From: Kutzneria buriramensis
GTDB taxonomy: Bacteria; Actinomycetota; Actinomycetes; Mycobacteriales; Pseudonocardiaceae
Direction of reading: 5' to 3'
DNA length: 64,000 nucleotides
Assembly: GCF_003387475.1 (NCBI RefSeq)
Contig: NZ_QUNO01000025.1
Coordinates: 1 to 64,000 of the forward strand
Below the pieces are notes generated by a model. It ran no database searches. It had not been told where the DNA came from and saw only the letters and a list, made by a program, of their open reading frames with translations. Each line of letters opens with the position of its first letter. Positions within the stretch are counted from its first letter, which is position 1. The translations under genes and the position numbers were made by a program. Shown piece by piece: positions 1 through 10,200 of this stretch.

Positions 1-177
1 AACTGTTTCGACGGGATGCTGCACCATCGGATCGACGATGTGCGGGAGGCGTTGACGATCGATCAGTCGGTGCCGATCGTGACGTGTGACGCGCGTAACC
101 GGGAGTCGACCAAGCAGACGCTGATCACGCTGGTCGAGCACTCGATGCGCAAGTGGATGTCGGTCCGCGCCGGCTAG
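1..177 (+). CDS. Ras-like GTP-binding protein (CvnD-type), C-terminal fragment
   Basis: Only the last 58 codons are in the window; the 5' end lies upstream. The fragment contains VPIVTCDARNRESTKQTLI followed by LVEHSMRKWM, matching the C-terminus of the small MglA/Ras-like GTPases that end actinobacterial conservons (roadblock protein, DUF742 protein, GTPase). In that family the CDAR stretch follows the last nucleotide-binding strand and the final helix closes the fold. The partner genes would be just outside the window. It converges on the helicase-associated gene, with a large hairpin element between. The fragment is short, but the family resemblance is clear. Confidence 0.75.
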   Translation, partial: NCFDGMLHHRIDDVREALTIDQSVPIVTCDARNRESTKQTLITLVEHSMRKWMSVRAG

Positions 178-190
178 TAGATCTACAGTG

Positions 191-339
191 TTTTGCCGCG
201 CGTTCCGCGCGGGGCGAGGTCGCTCGTGACCGGTCTCTTCCCTTGTCTCAGCTCGATCGATGACCAGTGTCTGATTTGCGCGTTCCGCGCGGGCATCGAT
301 CGAGCTGAGCCTGCGGTCCAGAGACCGGCGCGACCTCGC
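191..339 (+). repeat. Intergenic hairpin element, family 1, copy A
   Basis: Structured 149-bp element between two convergent genes. Order of parts: a block at 191-212 holding the mini-hairpin CGCGCG-TTC-CGCGCG; a TTCCC(T)TGTCTC block at 238-249; a perfect 16-bp stem (247-262 with 294-309); GAGCCTGCGGTCC at 307-319; CGGCGCGACCTCGC at 326-339. Two further stems nest outside: 230-237 with 321-328, and 214-222 with 331-339. The loop repeats the GCGCGTTCCGCGCGGG motif at 278-293. The same blocks recur inverted at 53120-53264 and in part at 13784-13824. It probably acts as a bidirectional terminator as well, but the dispersed conserved blocks suggest a mobile or functional element. Confidence 0.8.
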
Positions 340-345
340 GTCTCG

Positions 346-2580
346 TTACGGCGTCTCGACCAGTGCCGCCGACGTGATCAGGTGCACCGGGTAGCGGCGG
401 ATCTCGCCGCCGTCGACGCCCTCCAGGATGCCGCCGGCGACACTCACCGGCGTGATGACCCGCTGGGTCGCCACCCCTCGCGAGTCGACGAAACCCAGCC
501 ACACGCTGCGTCCCTCGCTCGCGGCCGCCCGCAGCAGCTCGAGCGTCGCGGCCACGGCGGTGCCGCGCGGGGTCGCGGCCGCCCGGTCGCCGGCCCGTAG
601 CTGGTCGACGAGCGCGCCGAGCTGGTCGTCGCCGACCTGGCCGGGGGCCTGTCCCCGCCGCGCCACCCGGGCCTTGGCCGGGATCCGGCGGCCCGGGGGC
701 CGCAGGTCCAGCACCGAGCCATCGGCGCTCTCGGCGGCCGGCGCGAAGCCGGCGGTGCGCAGCTCGTCCAGGACCTCGATCAGCGGCAGCGGGCTGACCA
801 GCACCGTCGGCGCGATGCGACGCAGCTCCAGCCGGGCCGCCGCCGGATTGGCCAGCACCTCGGTGATCAGCACCGCGTCGTCGCAGCGCAGGAACGAGCC
901 GGCCGCGCCGCCACGCAGCCGCCCGTGCCGCCGGGCCACGTCGTCGATCATGTACGTCAACGACTGCGGCACCGGCGTCCGCGACCGGCTGCGGAACAGT
1001 TCGTGCAGCTCATCGGCGGTGCGGCCGCCGTCCAGCGCGCGCCGCACCGACGCCTCGCTCACCCGGTACACGGTCGCGCCGCCGGCCGACTCGACGTCCG
1101 CCACCAGCGCCATCTCGGCCGCCAGCAGCGGTTCCAGTGGCCCGGGTGCGACCACCGTCAGGTCGGCCTGCACGAGGACGTGGTCAAGCGGCTCCGGCAT
1201 CGCGTCGGCCATCCGCTTGGCGGCCATCGCCGGCCCCTCGGCCAGCAGCGCCCGCGTCGCCGAGGTGACCGCGCCCAGCGCCATCACGCCCAGCGCCGCC
1301 GCCTCCGCGTACGTCCAGCGCACGACGTCGTCGCGCAGCTTCCCGCCCCGGCGCGGGGCCCGCCACGCCAGCAGCGCCGCCACCTCGTCGGCGTTCGGGG
1401 CGGACGTGCCCGCCGGCAGCTCGGCCAGCGCCTCCAACACCCGCCGACGCTCGCGCGGGGCCAGCGGCCGGCGCAGATCGTCGGTCAACGGGCCGATGGC
1501 CTTGTCACGTTCGTCACGGGTGCCGATCAGCGCGGGCAGCCGCGGCAGCTCCAGCCACGAGGCGGCGAGCGTCGCCCACCGCTGCTCCGGCGCGGCGACC
1601 AGCCAGCCGTCGGTCAGCGTCGTCGGCACCCACTCCGGCTCCACGCCCTCGCTGTCGCCGACCAGCCCGGCGCCGACCACCAGCTCCGCCAGCAGGCCGG
1701 CGCGGGCCTCGTCGACCTCCAGCGCCTTGGCGATCCGGCGCACCTCGCGCACGCCCAGGCCGCCGGAGCGCAGCACCGGCGCGGGCTCCTCCGACCACAG
1801 CCGCAGCAGCGCCTCGACGTGCCTGACCAGCTCCAACGCCTCGCCGGCGGCGGTCGTGTCCACAACGGACTGACTGCGCGCAATCGTTGTGAGGCTTGGC
1901 TCCTTGACCTGGACCGTCCCGAGTGGACGGCGGCCGCGGACCGCCATGCCGACCTCGCGCGGCAGCTCCACCGTCTCGTGGTCGCGGCGGGCGAGCAGCC
2001 CCATCGCCAGCAGCCGCTGCGTCGGCGTGGTCGCGCGCTCCAGCGGCACCACCACAGCGGCGTCGCGGGTCAGGCCGATCGGCGACTCGCCGGACAGCGC
2101 CGTCAGCAGCCGCCGCTCGGGCTCGGCCAGGCCGGTCAGCGTCTCGGTCAGGTCCTTGCCGACCAGGTGGGGTAACGAGCGGCCGAGGCCGCCCGGGAAC
2201 GGCGGGGCCACCTCGCGCGCCGCCGGCACGGCCGAGACCGCGCCGTCCTCGCCCCACACGATCGCGCGGGCCCGCAGCGCCGCGACCGCGCCGGCCACCC
2301 GGGTCAGGGTCGCGTCCGCGGTCAGCAGCTTGGCCACCTCGCGGACCGAGACCGGTGCGGTGTCGGCGTCCAGCACGAGCAGGGCTTCCAGCACGGTGAG
2401 GGTGAAGGTGTCCAGGTCCTCGCAGGCGCGGGCCACCGAGGCGCGGATGCCCGCCCGGGTCGCCAGCACGGTGCTGTCCGCGGGCGCCGGGGTCGCCAGG
2501 TCGGGGCGGGCGCGCAGCAGCGCGACGAGCGCGTCGTCGTCCAGCGCGCGGAACCAATCCGCGAGTGAGGGGCCGGCCAT
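346..2580 (-). CDS. Helicase-associated (XPB-linked) domain protein
   Basis: About 744 residues, starting at an ATG in the context [22 protein letters not shown]; the reading frame extends 20 codons upstream, but that part looks non-conserved. The N-terminal SLADWF...[11 protein letters not shown] pattern and overall length match the actinobacterial helicase-associated domain proteins (Helicase_C_3 type) encoded beside the XPB/Ssl2-like helicase, Rv0862c in M. tuberculosis. I see no Walker A motif, so it is probably not a helicase itself. A role with the XPB-like enzyme in DNA transactions is inferred. It is divergent from the small gene at 2676, leaving about 95 bp for promoters. Confidence 0.8.
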   Translation of the reverse strand: MAGPSLADWFRALDDDALVALLRARPDLATPAPADSTVLATRAGIRASVARACEDLDTFTLTVLEALLVLDADTAPVSVREVAKLLTADATLTRVAGAVAALRARAIVWGEDGAVSAVPAAREVAPPFPGGLGRSLPHLVGKDLTETLTGLAEPERRLLTALSGESPIGLTRDAAVVVPLERATTPTQRLLAMGLLARRDHETVELPREVGMAVRGRRPLGTVQVKEPSLTTIARSQSVVDTTAAGEALELVRHVEALLRLWSEEPAPVLRSGGLGVREVRRIAKALEVDEARAGLLAELVVGAGLVGDSEGVEPEWVPTTLTDGWLVAAPEQRWATLAASWLELPRLPALIGTRDERDKAIGPLTDDLRRPLAPRERRRVLEALAELPAGTSAPNADEVAALLAWRAPRRGGKLRDDVVRWTYAEAAALGVMALGAVTSATRALLAEGPAMAAKRMADAMPEPLDHVLVQADLTVVAPGPLEPLLAAEMALVADVESAGGATVYRVSEASVRRALDGGRTADELHELFRSRSRTPVPQSLTYMIDDVARRHGRLRGGAAGSFLRCDDAVLITEVLANPAAARLELRRIAPTVLVSPLPLIEVLDELRTAGFAPAAESADGSVLDLRPPGRRIPAKARVARRGQAPGQVGDDQLGALVDQLRAGDRAAATPRGTAVAATLELLRAAASEGRSVWLGFVDSRGVATQRVITPVSVAGGILEGVDGGEIRRYPVHLITSAALVETP

Positions 2581-2675
2581 CATGCACCACGTTAGCCGGG
2601 CGGCACGCTGGATGTGCCGTTCGGGCGGCGTCGGGCACACTGTGCATGTAGGACCGTCCCGATCGAGGAGGAACC

Positions 2676-2858
2676 GTGGCGAAGGACCGCTCCGCGCGCA
2701 TCGACCCGGCGTGGCCGCACATCGAGGGTGAGAAGCACCCGGTCAGCGAGCTGGCCACCGACGTGCAGGGCGCGCTGTCCCCGTTCGGTGACGTGACTTT
2801 CCCGGTCGACCCGGAGTCGCTGCCGTACACGCACCCGGTCACCGAGATCAACCGCTGA
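2676..2858 (+). CDS. Small conserved actinobacterial protein
   Basis: 60 residues, GTG start preceded by a perfect AGGAGG at 2666-2671 with good spacing, which fixes the start. The sequence is hydrophilic and proline-containing ([22 protein letters not shown]) with no signal peptide or membrane segment. It lies between the helicase-associated gene and the malic enzyme gene. A small protein gene occupies the same relative place in mycobacteria (Rv0863), but I cannot confirm homology by eye. Function unknown. Confidence 0.7.
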   Translation: MAKDRSARIDPAWPHIEGEKHPVSELATDVQGALSPFGDVTFPVDPESLPYTHPVTEINR

Positions 2859-2946
2859 GGCTTTTCGAGTCGTAGACGTTCCGGAATTCGACGCGGTTTA
2901 GGCTCGTTTCATCGGCCGTCGGCCGCGTCGAACCTGGAGGAAAGCC

Positions 2947-4332
2947 ATGCCGGTCCCCGGACCCGGATATTCGATCACCATTCGGGTCGAGGCGCCGCCC
3001 ACGGCGAGCGCCGCCGGCGACCTGACCAGCGCCGTCGGCCGGGTCGGGGGTGTGATCACGGCGTTCGACGTCGTCGAGTCGCACGCCGACCGGGTCGTGT
3101 TCGACATCACCTGCAACGCGATGTCGGCCAATCACGCGAAGGACATCACCGACGGGCTCGACGCGCTTCCGGGTGTTCGCGTCCGAAAGGTGTCCGACCG
3201 CACATTCCTGGTCCACCTCGGCGGCAAGATCGAGGTCACCTCCAAGGTCGCGCTGCGCAACCGTGACGACCTCTCCCGCGCCTACACGCCCGGCGTCGCG
3301 CGCATCTGCCAGGCCATCGCCGCCAACCCCGAGGACGCCCGCCGGCTCACCATCAAGCGCAACACCGTCGCCGTCGTCACCGACGGCACGGCCGTGCTCG
3401 GCCTGGGCAACATCGGCCCGGCCGCGGCGCTGCCGGTGATGGAGGGCAAGGCCGCGCTGTTCAAGAAGTTCGCCGGCGTCGACGCCTGGCCGGTGTGCCT
3501 GGACACCCAGGACACCGAGGAGATCATCCGCGCGGTCGAGCTCATCGCGCCGGTCTACGGCGGCATCAACCTGGAGGACATCGCCGCGCCGCGCTGCTTC
3601 GAGATCGAGGCCCGGCTGCGCGAGAAGCTCGACATCCCCGTCTTCCACGACGACCAGCACGGCACCGCCATCGTGGTCGTCGGCGCGCTGCGCAACGCGC
3701 TGCGGGTGGTCGGCAAGGACATCACCAAGTGCAAGGTCGTGGTGTGCGGCGTCGGCGCCGCCGGCTCGGCCATCATCCGGCTGCTCCAGCACCAGAAGCC
3801 CGGCGACATCCTGGCCGTCGACATCCACGGCATCGTGCACCCCAAGCGCGACAACCTTGATTCCAACCTGGAGCAGATCGCGGCGTCCACCAACGTGGAG
3901 GGCAAGGCCGGCACGCTGCACGACGCGCTGGTCGGGGCGGACGTGTTCATCGGCGTCTCCGCGCCCAACCTGTTCGGCGCGGCGCAGGTCGCCACGATGA
4001 GCTCCGACGCCATCGTGTTCGCGCTGGCCAACCCGGACCCGGAGATCGACCCGGTCGAGGCGCAGCAGCACGCGGCGATCGTGGCGACGGGTCGTAGCGA
4101 CTACCCGAACCAGATCAACAACGTGCTGGCGTTCCCGGGTGTCTTCCGCGGCCTGTTGGACGCGCACGCCACCTCTATTACGGACGCGATGCTGGTGGCC
4201 GCGGCGAACGCGATCGCGGATGTGGTGGAGCCGGAGCGGCTCAACGCCTCGTTCATCGTGCCCAGCGTGTTCGACAACGCGGTCGCCCCGGCGGTGGCAG
4301 AGGCCGTGAAGAACGCGGCACAGGCGAACTAG
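2947..4332 (+). CDS. NAD(P)-dependent malic enzyme with N-terminal ACT-like domain
   Basis: 461 residues; ATG preceded by TGGAGGAAAGCC. Converts L-malate to pyruvate and CO2 with NAD(P) reduction in the cytoplasm. The first ~85 residues look like an ACT regulatory domain ([27 protein letters not shown]). The catalytic part then shows [15 protein letters not shown], the Lys-bearing [17 protein letters not shown], the metal site [10 protein letters not shown], the Rossmann loop [10 protein letters not shown] and ALANPDPEI. There is no phosphotransacetylase tail, so this is the short form. It stands as a single gene with moaC 10 bp downstream, possibly co-transcribed. Confidence 0.93.
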   Translation: MPVPGPGYSITIRVEAPPTASAAGDLTSAVGRVGGVITAFDVVESHADRVVFDITCNAMSANHAKDITDGLDALPGVRVRKVSDRTFLVHLGGKIEVTSKVALRNRDDLSRAYTPGVARICQAIAANPEDARRLTIKRNTVAVVTDGTAVLGLGNIGPAAALPVMEGKAALFKKFAGVDAWPVCLDTQDTEEIIRAVELIAPVYGGINLEDIAAPRCFEIEARLREKLDIPVFHDDQHGTAIVVVGALRNALRVVGKDITKCKVVVCGVGAAGSAIIRLLQHQKPGDILAVDIHGIVHPKRDNLDSNLEQIAASTNVEGKAGTLHDALVGADVFIGVSAPNLFGAAQVATMSSDAIVFALANPDPEIDPVEAQQHAAIVATGRSDYPNQINNVLAFPGVFRGLLDAHATSITDAMLVAAANAIADVVEPERLNASFIVPSVFDNAVAPAVAEAVKNAAQAN

Positions 4333-4342
4333 GCTCGTTCCC

Positions 4343-4822
4343 GTGAGCGAGCTGAGTCACGTCGATTCCGCCGGCGCGGCCAGGATGGTCGACGTCTCCG
4401 CGAAGGACGTCAGCGCCCGGGTCGCCGTTGCGACCGGGGTGCTGCGTACGACGGCCGAGGTGGTCGGCCTGCTGCGGCGGGACGGGCTGCCCAAGGGCGA
4501 CGCGCTGGCGACCGCGCGGATCGCGGGAATCATGGGCGCGAAGCGCACGCCGGATCTGGTGCCGCTGTGCCATCCGATCGCCTTGACGGGCGTGAAGGTG
4601 GAGCTGGACCTCGGTGAGGATTCGGTGCGGATTTCGGCGACCGTCAAGACCACGGATCGGACCGGGGTGGAGATGGAGGCGCTGACTGCCGTTGCGGTGG
4701 CGGGGTTGACGCTGCACGACATGGTCAAGGCGGTGGATCCGGCGGCGGTGCTCGATGCGGTGCGGGTCGAGCGCAAGGACGGTGGGAAGACGGGTAGCTG
4801 GGTTCGACCGGAGGACCGATGA
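4343..4822 (+). CDS. moaC: Cyclic pyranopterin monophosphate synthase MoaC
   Basis: 159 residues, GTG start. MoaC converts 3',8-cyclo-7,8-dihydro-GTP (the MoaA product) to cyclic pyranopterin monophosphate, an early step of molybdenum cofactor synthesis. Visible family features: KRTPDLVPLCHPI at 67-79, TGVEMEAL around E110/E112, HDMVKAVD with D126 and K129, and K51 (PKGDAL), corresponding to the known active-site residues. Its stop overlaps the start of the mog-moaE gene (ATGA), so the two are translationally coupled. The moaA and moaD genes are 9 kb away on the other strand, as in mycobacteria. Confidence 0.95.
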   Translation: MSELSHVDSAGAARMVDVSAKDVSARVAVATGVLRTTAEVVGLLRRDGLPKGDALATARIAGIMGAKRTPDLVPLCHPIALTGVKVELDLGEDSVRISATVKTTDRTGVEMEALTAVAVAGLTLHDMVKAVDPAAVLDAVRVERKDGGKTGSWVRPEDR

Positions 4823-5772
4823 GCAAGTTCGCGCGGGTTGTCGTGGCGTCGAATCGGGCGGCGGCGGGGGTTTATCCGGATCGGACCGGGCCGGTGATCG
4901 TGGACTGGCTGCGGGAGCGGGGGTTTGAGGTTCCTGAGCCTGTGGTCGTGCCGGATGGGGATCCGGTGGCTGTTGCGTTGCGGGCGGCTGTTGCTGACGG
5001 CGTCGCGGTGGTGTTGACCACTGGGGGGACTGGGGTGACGCCGACGGATCGGACGCCTGAGGCGACGCGGTCGGTGCTGGACTACGAGATTCCAGGCATC
5101 GCTGACGCCGTTCGGGCGGCTGGTTTGCCGAAGGTGCCGACGGCGGTGCTGTCCAGGGGATTGTCCGGGGTGGCGGGGCGGACGTTGGTGGTGAATCTGC
5201 CGGGGTCGACCGGGGGCGTGAAGGACGGCTTGTCGGTGTTGGCCGGCGTGTTGGATCACGCCGTGGATCAGTTGGGTGGGGGAGACCACGTGCAGGCGGT
5301 TGAGCAGTCTTCGCTTCAGGCTGCGCCTGAGGAGGCTCTTTCCTCCTCAGCCGTCGTTCTTCGCGCCGAGATCAGTGAGACGCCGGTTTCGGCTGCGGAG
5401 CATGCGGCGTTGGTTTCGGATCGCACGGCCGGAGCGGTTGTCACGTTTGAAGGTGTGGTCCGGGATCACGATCATGGGCGTGGGGTTGTCGAGCTCGAGT
5501 ACTCGGGGCATCCCAGTGCCAAGGATGTGATTGCCGAGGTGGCGGCGGAGGTTGCGGCGCGGCATCCGGAGGTGCGGGCGCTGGCGGTGAGCCACCGGTT
5601 GGGGCATCTGGCTATTGGGGATGTTGCGCTCGCCTGTGCCGTGTCGGCTGCGCATCGGCGCGAGGCCTTCGTGGTGTGCGCCGAGCTGGTTGATGAGGTG
5701 AAGGCGAAGCTGCCGGTGTGGAAGCGGCAGGTGTTTGTGGACGGCACCGATGAGTGGGTGAACTGTCCCTGA
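4819..5772 (+). CDS. Mog/MoaB-MoaE fusion protein
   Basis: 317 residues joining two cofactor enzymes. Residues 1 to ~155 are a MogA/MoaB molybdopterin adenylyltransferase domain (TTGGTGVTPTDRTPEAT, then VVNLPGSTGGVKD). A short Gln/Ala/Ser linker (~160-180) follows. Residues ~185-317 are MoaE, the large molybdopterin synthase subunit (GAVVTFEGVVRDHDHG, HRLGHLAIGD, and DEVKAKLPVWKRQVF with the conserved Lys). In M. tuberculosis mog and moaE2 are separate neighbours. The frame is continuous with no internal stop or frameshift. Codon third positions use noticeably more G and T than neighbouring genes. MoaD, its partner subunit, is encoded at 13829. Confidence 0.92.
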   Translation: MSKFARVVVASNRAAAGVYPDRTGPVIVDWLRERGFEVPEPVVVPDGDPVAVALRAAVADGVAVVLTTGGTGVTPTDRTPEATRSVLDYEIPGIADAVRAAGLPKVPTAVLSRGLSGVAGRTLVVNLPGSTGGVKDGLSVLAGVLDHAVDQLGGGDHVQAVEQSSLQAAPEEALSSSAVVLRAEISETPVSAAEHAALVSDRTAGAVVTFEGVVRDHDHGRGVVELEYSGHPSAKDVIAEVAAEVAARHPEVRALAVSHRLGHLAIGDVALACAVSAAHRREAFVVCAELVDEVKAKLPVWKRQVFVDGTDEWVNCP

Positions 5773-5854
5773 ACCCGGCCGGGGGCGGCGGGCTGTGCGG
5801 ATGGTTCCTCGAGTTGTGTTGGGGGCAGTGGGTACTGGGGGTGCGCTGCAAAGG

Positions 5855-5968
5855 CGCGAGTCACGTTCTCGTGACGCAAGCGAGTCCCGCCCTCGGGCCA
5901 TTTCCAGCGTGGTGCTTTTTGCTGTTGGCCCGAGGACGGGACTCGCTGGCACGAGAACGTGACTCGCG
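5855..5968. terminator. Long nested hairpin, family 2, copy A
   Basis: Lies between the convergent mog-moaE and rpf genes. The outer stem is 19 bp and perfect (5855-5873 with 5950-5968). The inner stem is 22 bp with one mismatch (5879-5900 with 5926-5947). The loop, 5901-5925, contains GGTGCTTTTTGC. There is no U-tract at the base, so it is more likely a bidirectional stem-loop terminator or RNA-end stabiliser than a classical intrinsic terminator. The outer stem ends CGCGAGTC / GACTCGCGGGGG recur at 49254-49353. Confidence 0.75.
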
Positions 5969-6039
5969 GGGGCACGAACATGCCTGATGGGCGGAGCCGG
6001 TTATGGCTCCGCCCATCTAGGTTTTTGGTACCTAAGGCG

Positions 6040-6910
<871 letters not shown>

Positions 6911-6945
6911 GTACTGCCGGTCGGTTCGGGTCCGACCGAATAGCG

Positions 6946-6974
6946 ACCGTACGTAACCCCGGCGGGATCGCCAA
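6946..6974 (-). promoter_or_regulatory. Putative rpf promoter
   Basis: On the minus strand, TTGGCG (6974-6969) and TACGGT (6951-6946) are separated by 17 bp, a fair sigma-70-type promoter. Transcription would begin near 6939, just before the riboswitch. Predicted from sequence only. Confidence 0.45.
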
Positions 6975-6985
6975 ATGCTCCAGTG

Positions 6986-7001
6986 TGTGACCGTCATCAC
7001 A
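6986..7001. promoter_or_regulatory. CRP-type binding site upstream of rpf
   Basis: TGTGA-CCGTCA-TCACA is an exact match to the cAMP-receptor-protein consensus TGTGA-N6-TCACA. It is centred about 54 bp upstream of the predicted rpf transcription start. M. tuberculosis rpfA is a known CRP (Rv3676) target, so conserved control is likely. It could also affect the divergent SARP gene at 7258. Confidence 0.8.
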
Positions 7002-7257
7002 GTAACGCGACGCAACCCGCCTCGATCGGCCTTGTTTGTGCAGGTCAGAGCGTCGTTATCTGGCCGTTTCCAAGTCGAGATCGATCACCTAACGTGAGGT
7101 GTGGGTCACGTGGTTTAGGCCAAAAGCAAAGGGGTTGGCGCAACCGTAAAATTGCCCGGAATCCCCTTGCGCCGCCGTGACTGTATCGATACAGAGTTGG
7201 GTCGGGGCCCGCTAGGCTCACCTCGGACACGGACGGTCGACGGGGGGAGGGTGAGGC
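7002..7257 (+). promoter_or_regulatory. Upstream region of the first SARP gene, with palindrome
   Basis: Second half of the 564-bp divergent intergenic region between rpf and the SARP gene. It holds a perfect 14-bp palindrome CTGTATCGATACAG at 7181-7194 about 64 bp before the start, and a shorter dyad CACCT-N6-AGGTG at 7086-7101. A GGGGGGAGGG ribosome binding site precedes the ATG at 7258. The palindrome is operator-like; no regulator can be assigned. No short ORF here looks coding. Confidence 0.5.
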
Positions 7258-10200
7258 ATGCCGGCCGAGATCGACTTCCGGGTGCTCGGCCCGCTGGAGG
7301 TCCTCGTCGACGGTGCGCCGCGCCCGCTGCCGGCGGCCAAGCAGCGGCTGCTGCTCGGCGCGCTGCTGCTCCGGGCCAACCACGCGGTCTCGGCGGCGGA
7401 GCTGATCGACGTGCTGTGGGGCGAGCGGCCGCCGGCCGGCGCCCGCAACACGCTCCGCACCTACGTGATGCGCCTGCGTCAGCAGCTCGGCCCGGCCTGC
7501 ATGCTGCGCACCGCCCAGGACGGTTACGCGGTCCAGGTCCCGGCGGCCGCCCTCGACGCCGTCCGGTTCCGCGAACTGCTCACCGCCGCCCGCGCCGCCG
7601 AGGACCCGCCGGTGGTGTGGTCCCTGCTGACCGAGGCGCTGGCGCTCTGGCGCGGCCCGGTGCTCGCCGGCCTGCCGCTGGATCCATTGCGGCACAACGA
7701 GATCAACCGCCTCGACGCGGAGCGGCTGGACGCCCGCGAGCGGCGCATCGACGCCGGGCTCACCCTCGGCCGGCACGAGGAGCTGCTGGCCGAGCTGCGC
7801 GAACTGGCCGATGCGAACCCCGCTCGGGAACAGGTCTGGGCGCAGCTGATGGTCGCCCTCTACCGCGCCGGCCGGCGCGCCGACGCACTGCACGTATATA
7901 GAGAGGTGCACGAGTACCTCACCGGCGAGCTCGGCATGGACCCCGGAGCCGAACTGCTGCGCGTGCACCAGGCCGTGCTGTCGGACCATCCGAGCCTGCG
8001 GTCTCCCTTGGGCGCCAAGGCTTCCGTGCCGGCGCAGCTGCCGCCCGAGGTGATCAACTTCGTCGGGCGGGACGCCGCCGCGGCGGAGATCGCCGAGCGG
8101 CTCGCCCCCGTGCGCAAGCCGGCGGCGACGCCGGTGGTGGTGCTGACCGGCCCGCCCGGCACCGGAAAGACCGCGCTGGCCGTGCATGTCGCGCACCGGC
8201 TGCGCACCCGGTTCCCCGACGGCCAGCTGTTCGTGGACCTCCGCGGCCACGCCCGCGGCCCTGCGCTCGGCCCAGACCAGGTGCTGGCCCGGTTCCTGCG
8301 GGCGCTCGGCGTCGCGGTCGACGAGGTGCCCACCGAGATCGACGAGCAGTCGGCGACGCTGCGATCCCTGTTGGCCGGCAAACGAATGCTCATCGTGCTG
8401 GACAACGCCGCCCGGCCCGGGCAGGTCCGGGCGCTGCTGCCCGCCGACCCCGGCTGCGCGGTGCTGATCACGAGCCGGGACGCGCTGCTCGGGCTGGTCG
8501 AGCAGCCCGGCGCGAGCCGCGTGCACGTCGGCGGCCTCACCCCGGACGAGTCGAACACGTTGCTGCAACGGCTGCTCGGTCCCGAGACGGTCCGGGTCGA
8601 GCCGGCGGCCGCCGCCGAACTGGCCGAGCTGTGCACGCATCTCCCACTGGCGCTGCGGATCGCCGCCGCGAACATGATCGGCGACGGCCAGCCCCGGCTG
8701 GCCGACCAGCTCGGCCGGCTCCGCGAGGGCAACCGGCTGGCCGCGCTCGCCGCCGACGGGGACGAGACCGTCACCGTCCGAGCCGCGTTCGACCTTTCCT
8801 ATGAGGCGCTGGCGGAACCGGCCAAACGCGCGTTCCGGCTGGTCGGCCTCGCCCCGTGCCAGGACCTCACGCCGGAGGCGATGGGCGCGCTGGCCGACTG
8901 CCCGCCGGAGCGGGCCCGCCGGCTGCTCGACCAGCTGTCCACGGCGAACCTGGTGCAGCAGCTGGTGCCCGGCCGGTACCAGGCGTACGACCTGCTCCGC
9001 GTCTACGCGCACGAGAGGGCGCTGGCCGAGCCCGAGGACCAGGCGCTGGGCCGCCTGCACACCTATTACCTGCAAGCGGTCGCGGAGGCGGCGGCGCTGC
9101 TGGGCCCGGAGGTGCCGAGCCTGGTGCCGCTGCCGCCGCGGCTCGGGCCGGACCGGTTCGGCGACCGCGACGAGGCGCTGGAGTGGATGACCACCGAGCT
9201 GCCCAACCTGGTGCCGTTGATCCAGCAGGCCGGCGGCGAGATCGTCTGGCAGCTGGTGGACTCGCTGCGCGGCTTCTTCTACGCCCAGCGGCTGGCCACC
9301 GAGTGGCAGCTGGTGACCCGGGCCGGCCTGGCGGCGGCGATCGAGGCCGGGGCCGAGGTCGCCGAGGCCGCGATGCGCTACAACCGCGGTGCGCTGGACT
9401 GGAGCCGCGGCCGGGCCACCGAGGCCGCCGACAGCTACGCCCGCGCGCTGGAGGTGTTCCGCCGGGTCGGGCTGCGCATCGGCGAGTACTCGGCGCTGAC
9501 CAACCTGGCCATCGCGCTGTCCGAAATGGGCGACATGGACGGTGCGGCCACGCGGTTCGCCGACGCGCTGGAGATCGCCGTGGCCGACCGGTCGCCGGTC
9601 CGGCAGGCGCCGGTGCTGTTCAACCTGGGCCTGGTGCAGGTCAGCCTCGGCGAGACCGAGGAGGGCCTGGGCTACCTGGCCCGCGCCCGGGCGATCTGCG
9701 CCGAGCTCGGCATCGAGCACGGCGAGGTGACCTGTCTGAACAACCTGCTGCACTTCTCCCGGCACATGGGCCGGTTCGAGGCCGTCGAGGAGTACTTCGG
9801 GCACGGCGTCGCGCTGAGCCGGCGGCTGGGCAACCAGGAGAGCGAGTCCGGGCTGTTCAACGCGATGGCGCTGGTGCGGCTGGACTTCGGCCGGCAGGAG
9901 GAGGCCGACCGGATGGCGGTGACGGCGCTGGAGCTGGCCGCCTCGCCGAGCATGTTCCGGTCGAGGATCGACGCCCTGAACACCCTCGGCGATGTCGCGT
10001 TCGTCGGCGGCCGCGGCGCCGAGGCGATCGAGCACTACCACGAGTCGTTGCGTCTGAGCCGCCAGCAGGACCTGCGGTTCGGCGAGGTGGAGGCGCTCAT
10101 CGGGCTGGCGTACGCGGTCACCGACGCCGGCCAGGCGCTCGAGCACGCCGTCGAGGCCGTGGAGCTGACCGGACGCCATGAGCTCCGGCTGTGCCAGGGG

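Noticed and set aside
178-345. Possible CRISPR-like repeat because GCGCGTTCCGCGCGG occurs twice
   Set aside because: Only two copies, unequal spacing, no cas genes; explained better as part of a nested hairpin element.
4790-4830. GGTTCGA string resembling a tRNA T-loop
   Set aside because: Lies inside the end of moaC with no cloverleaf stems around it.
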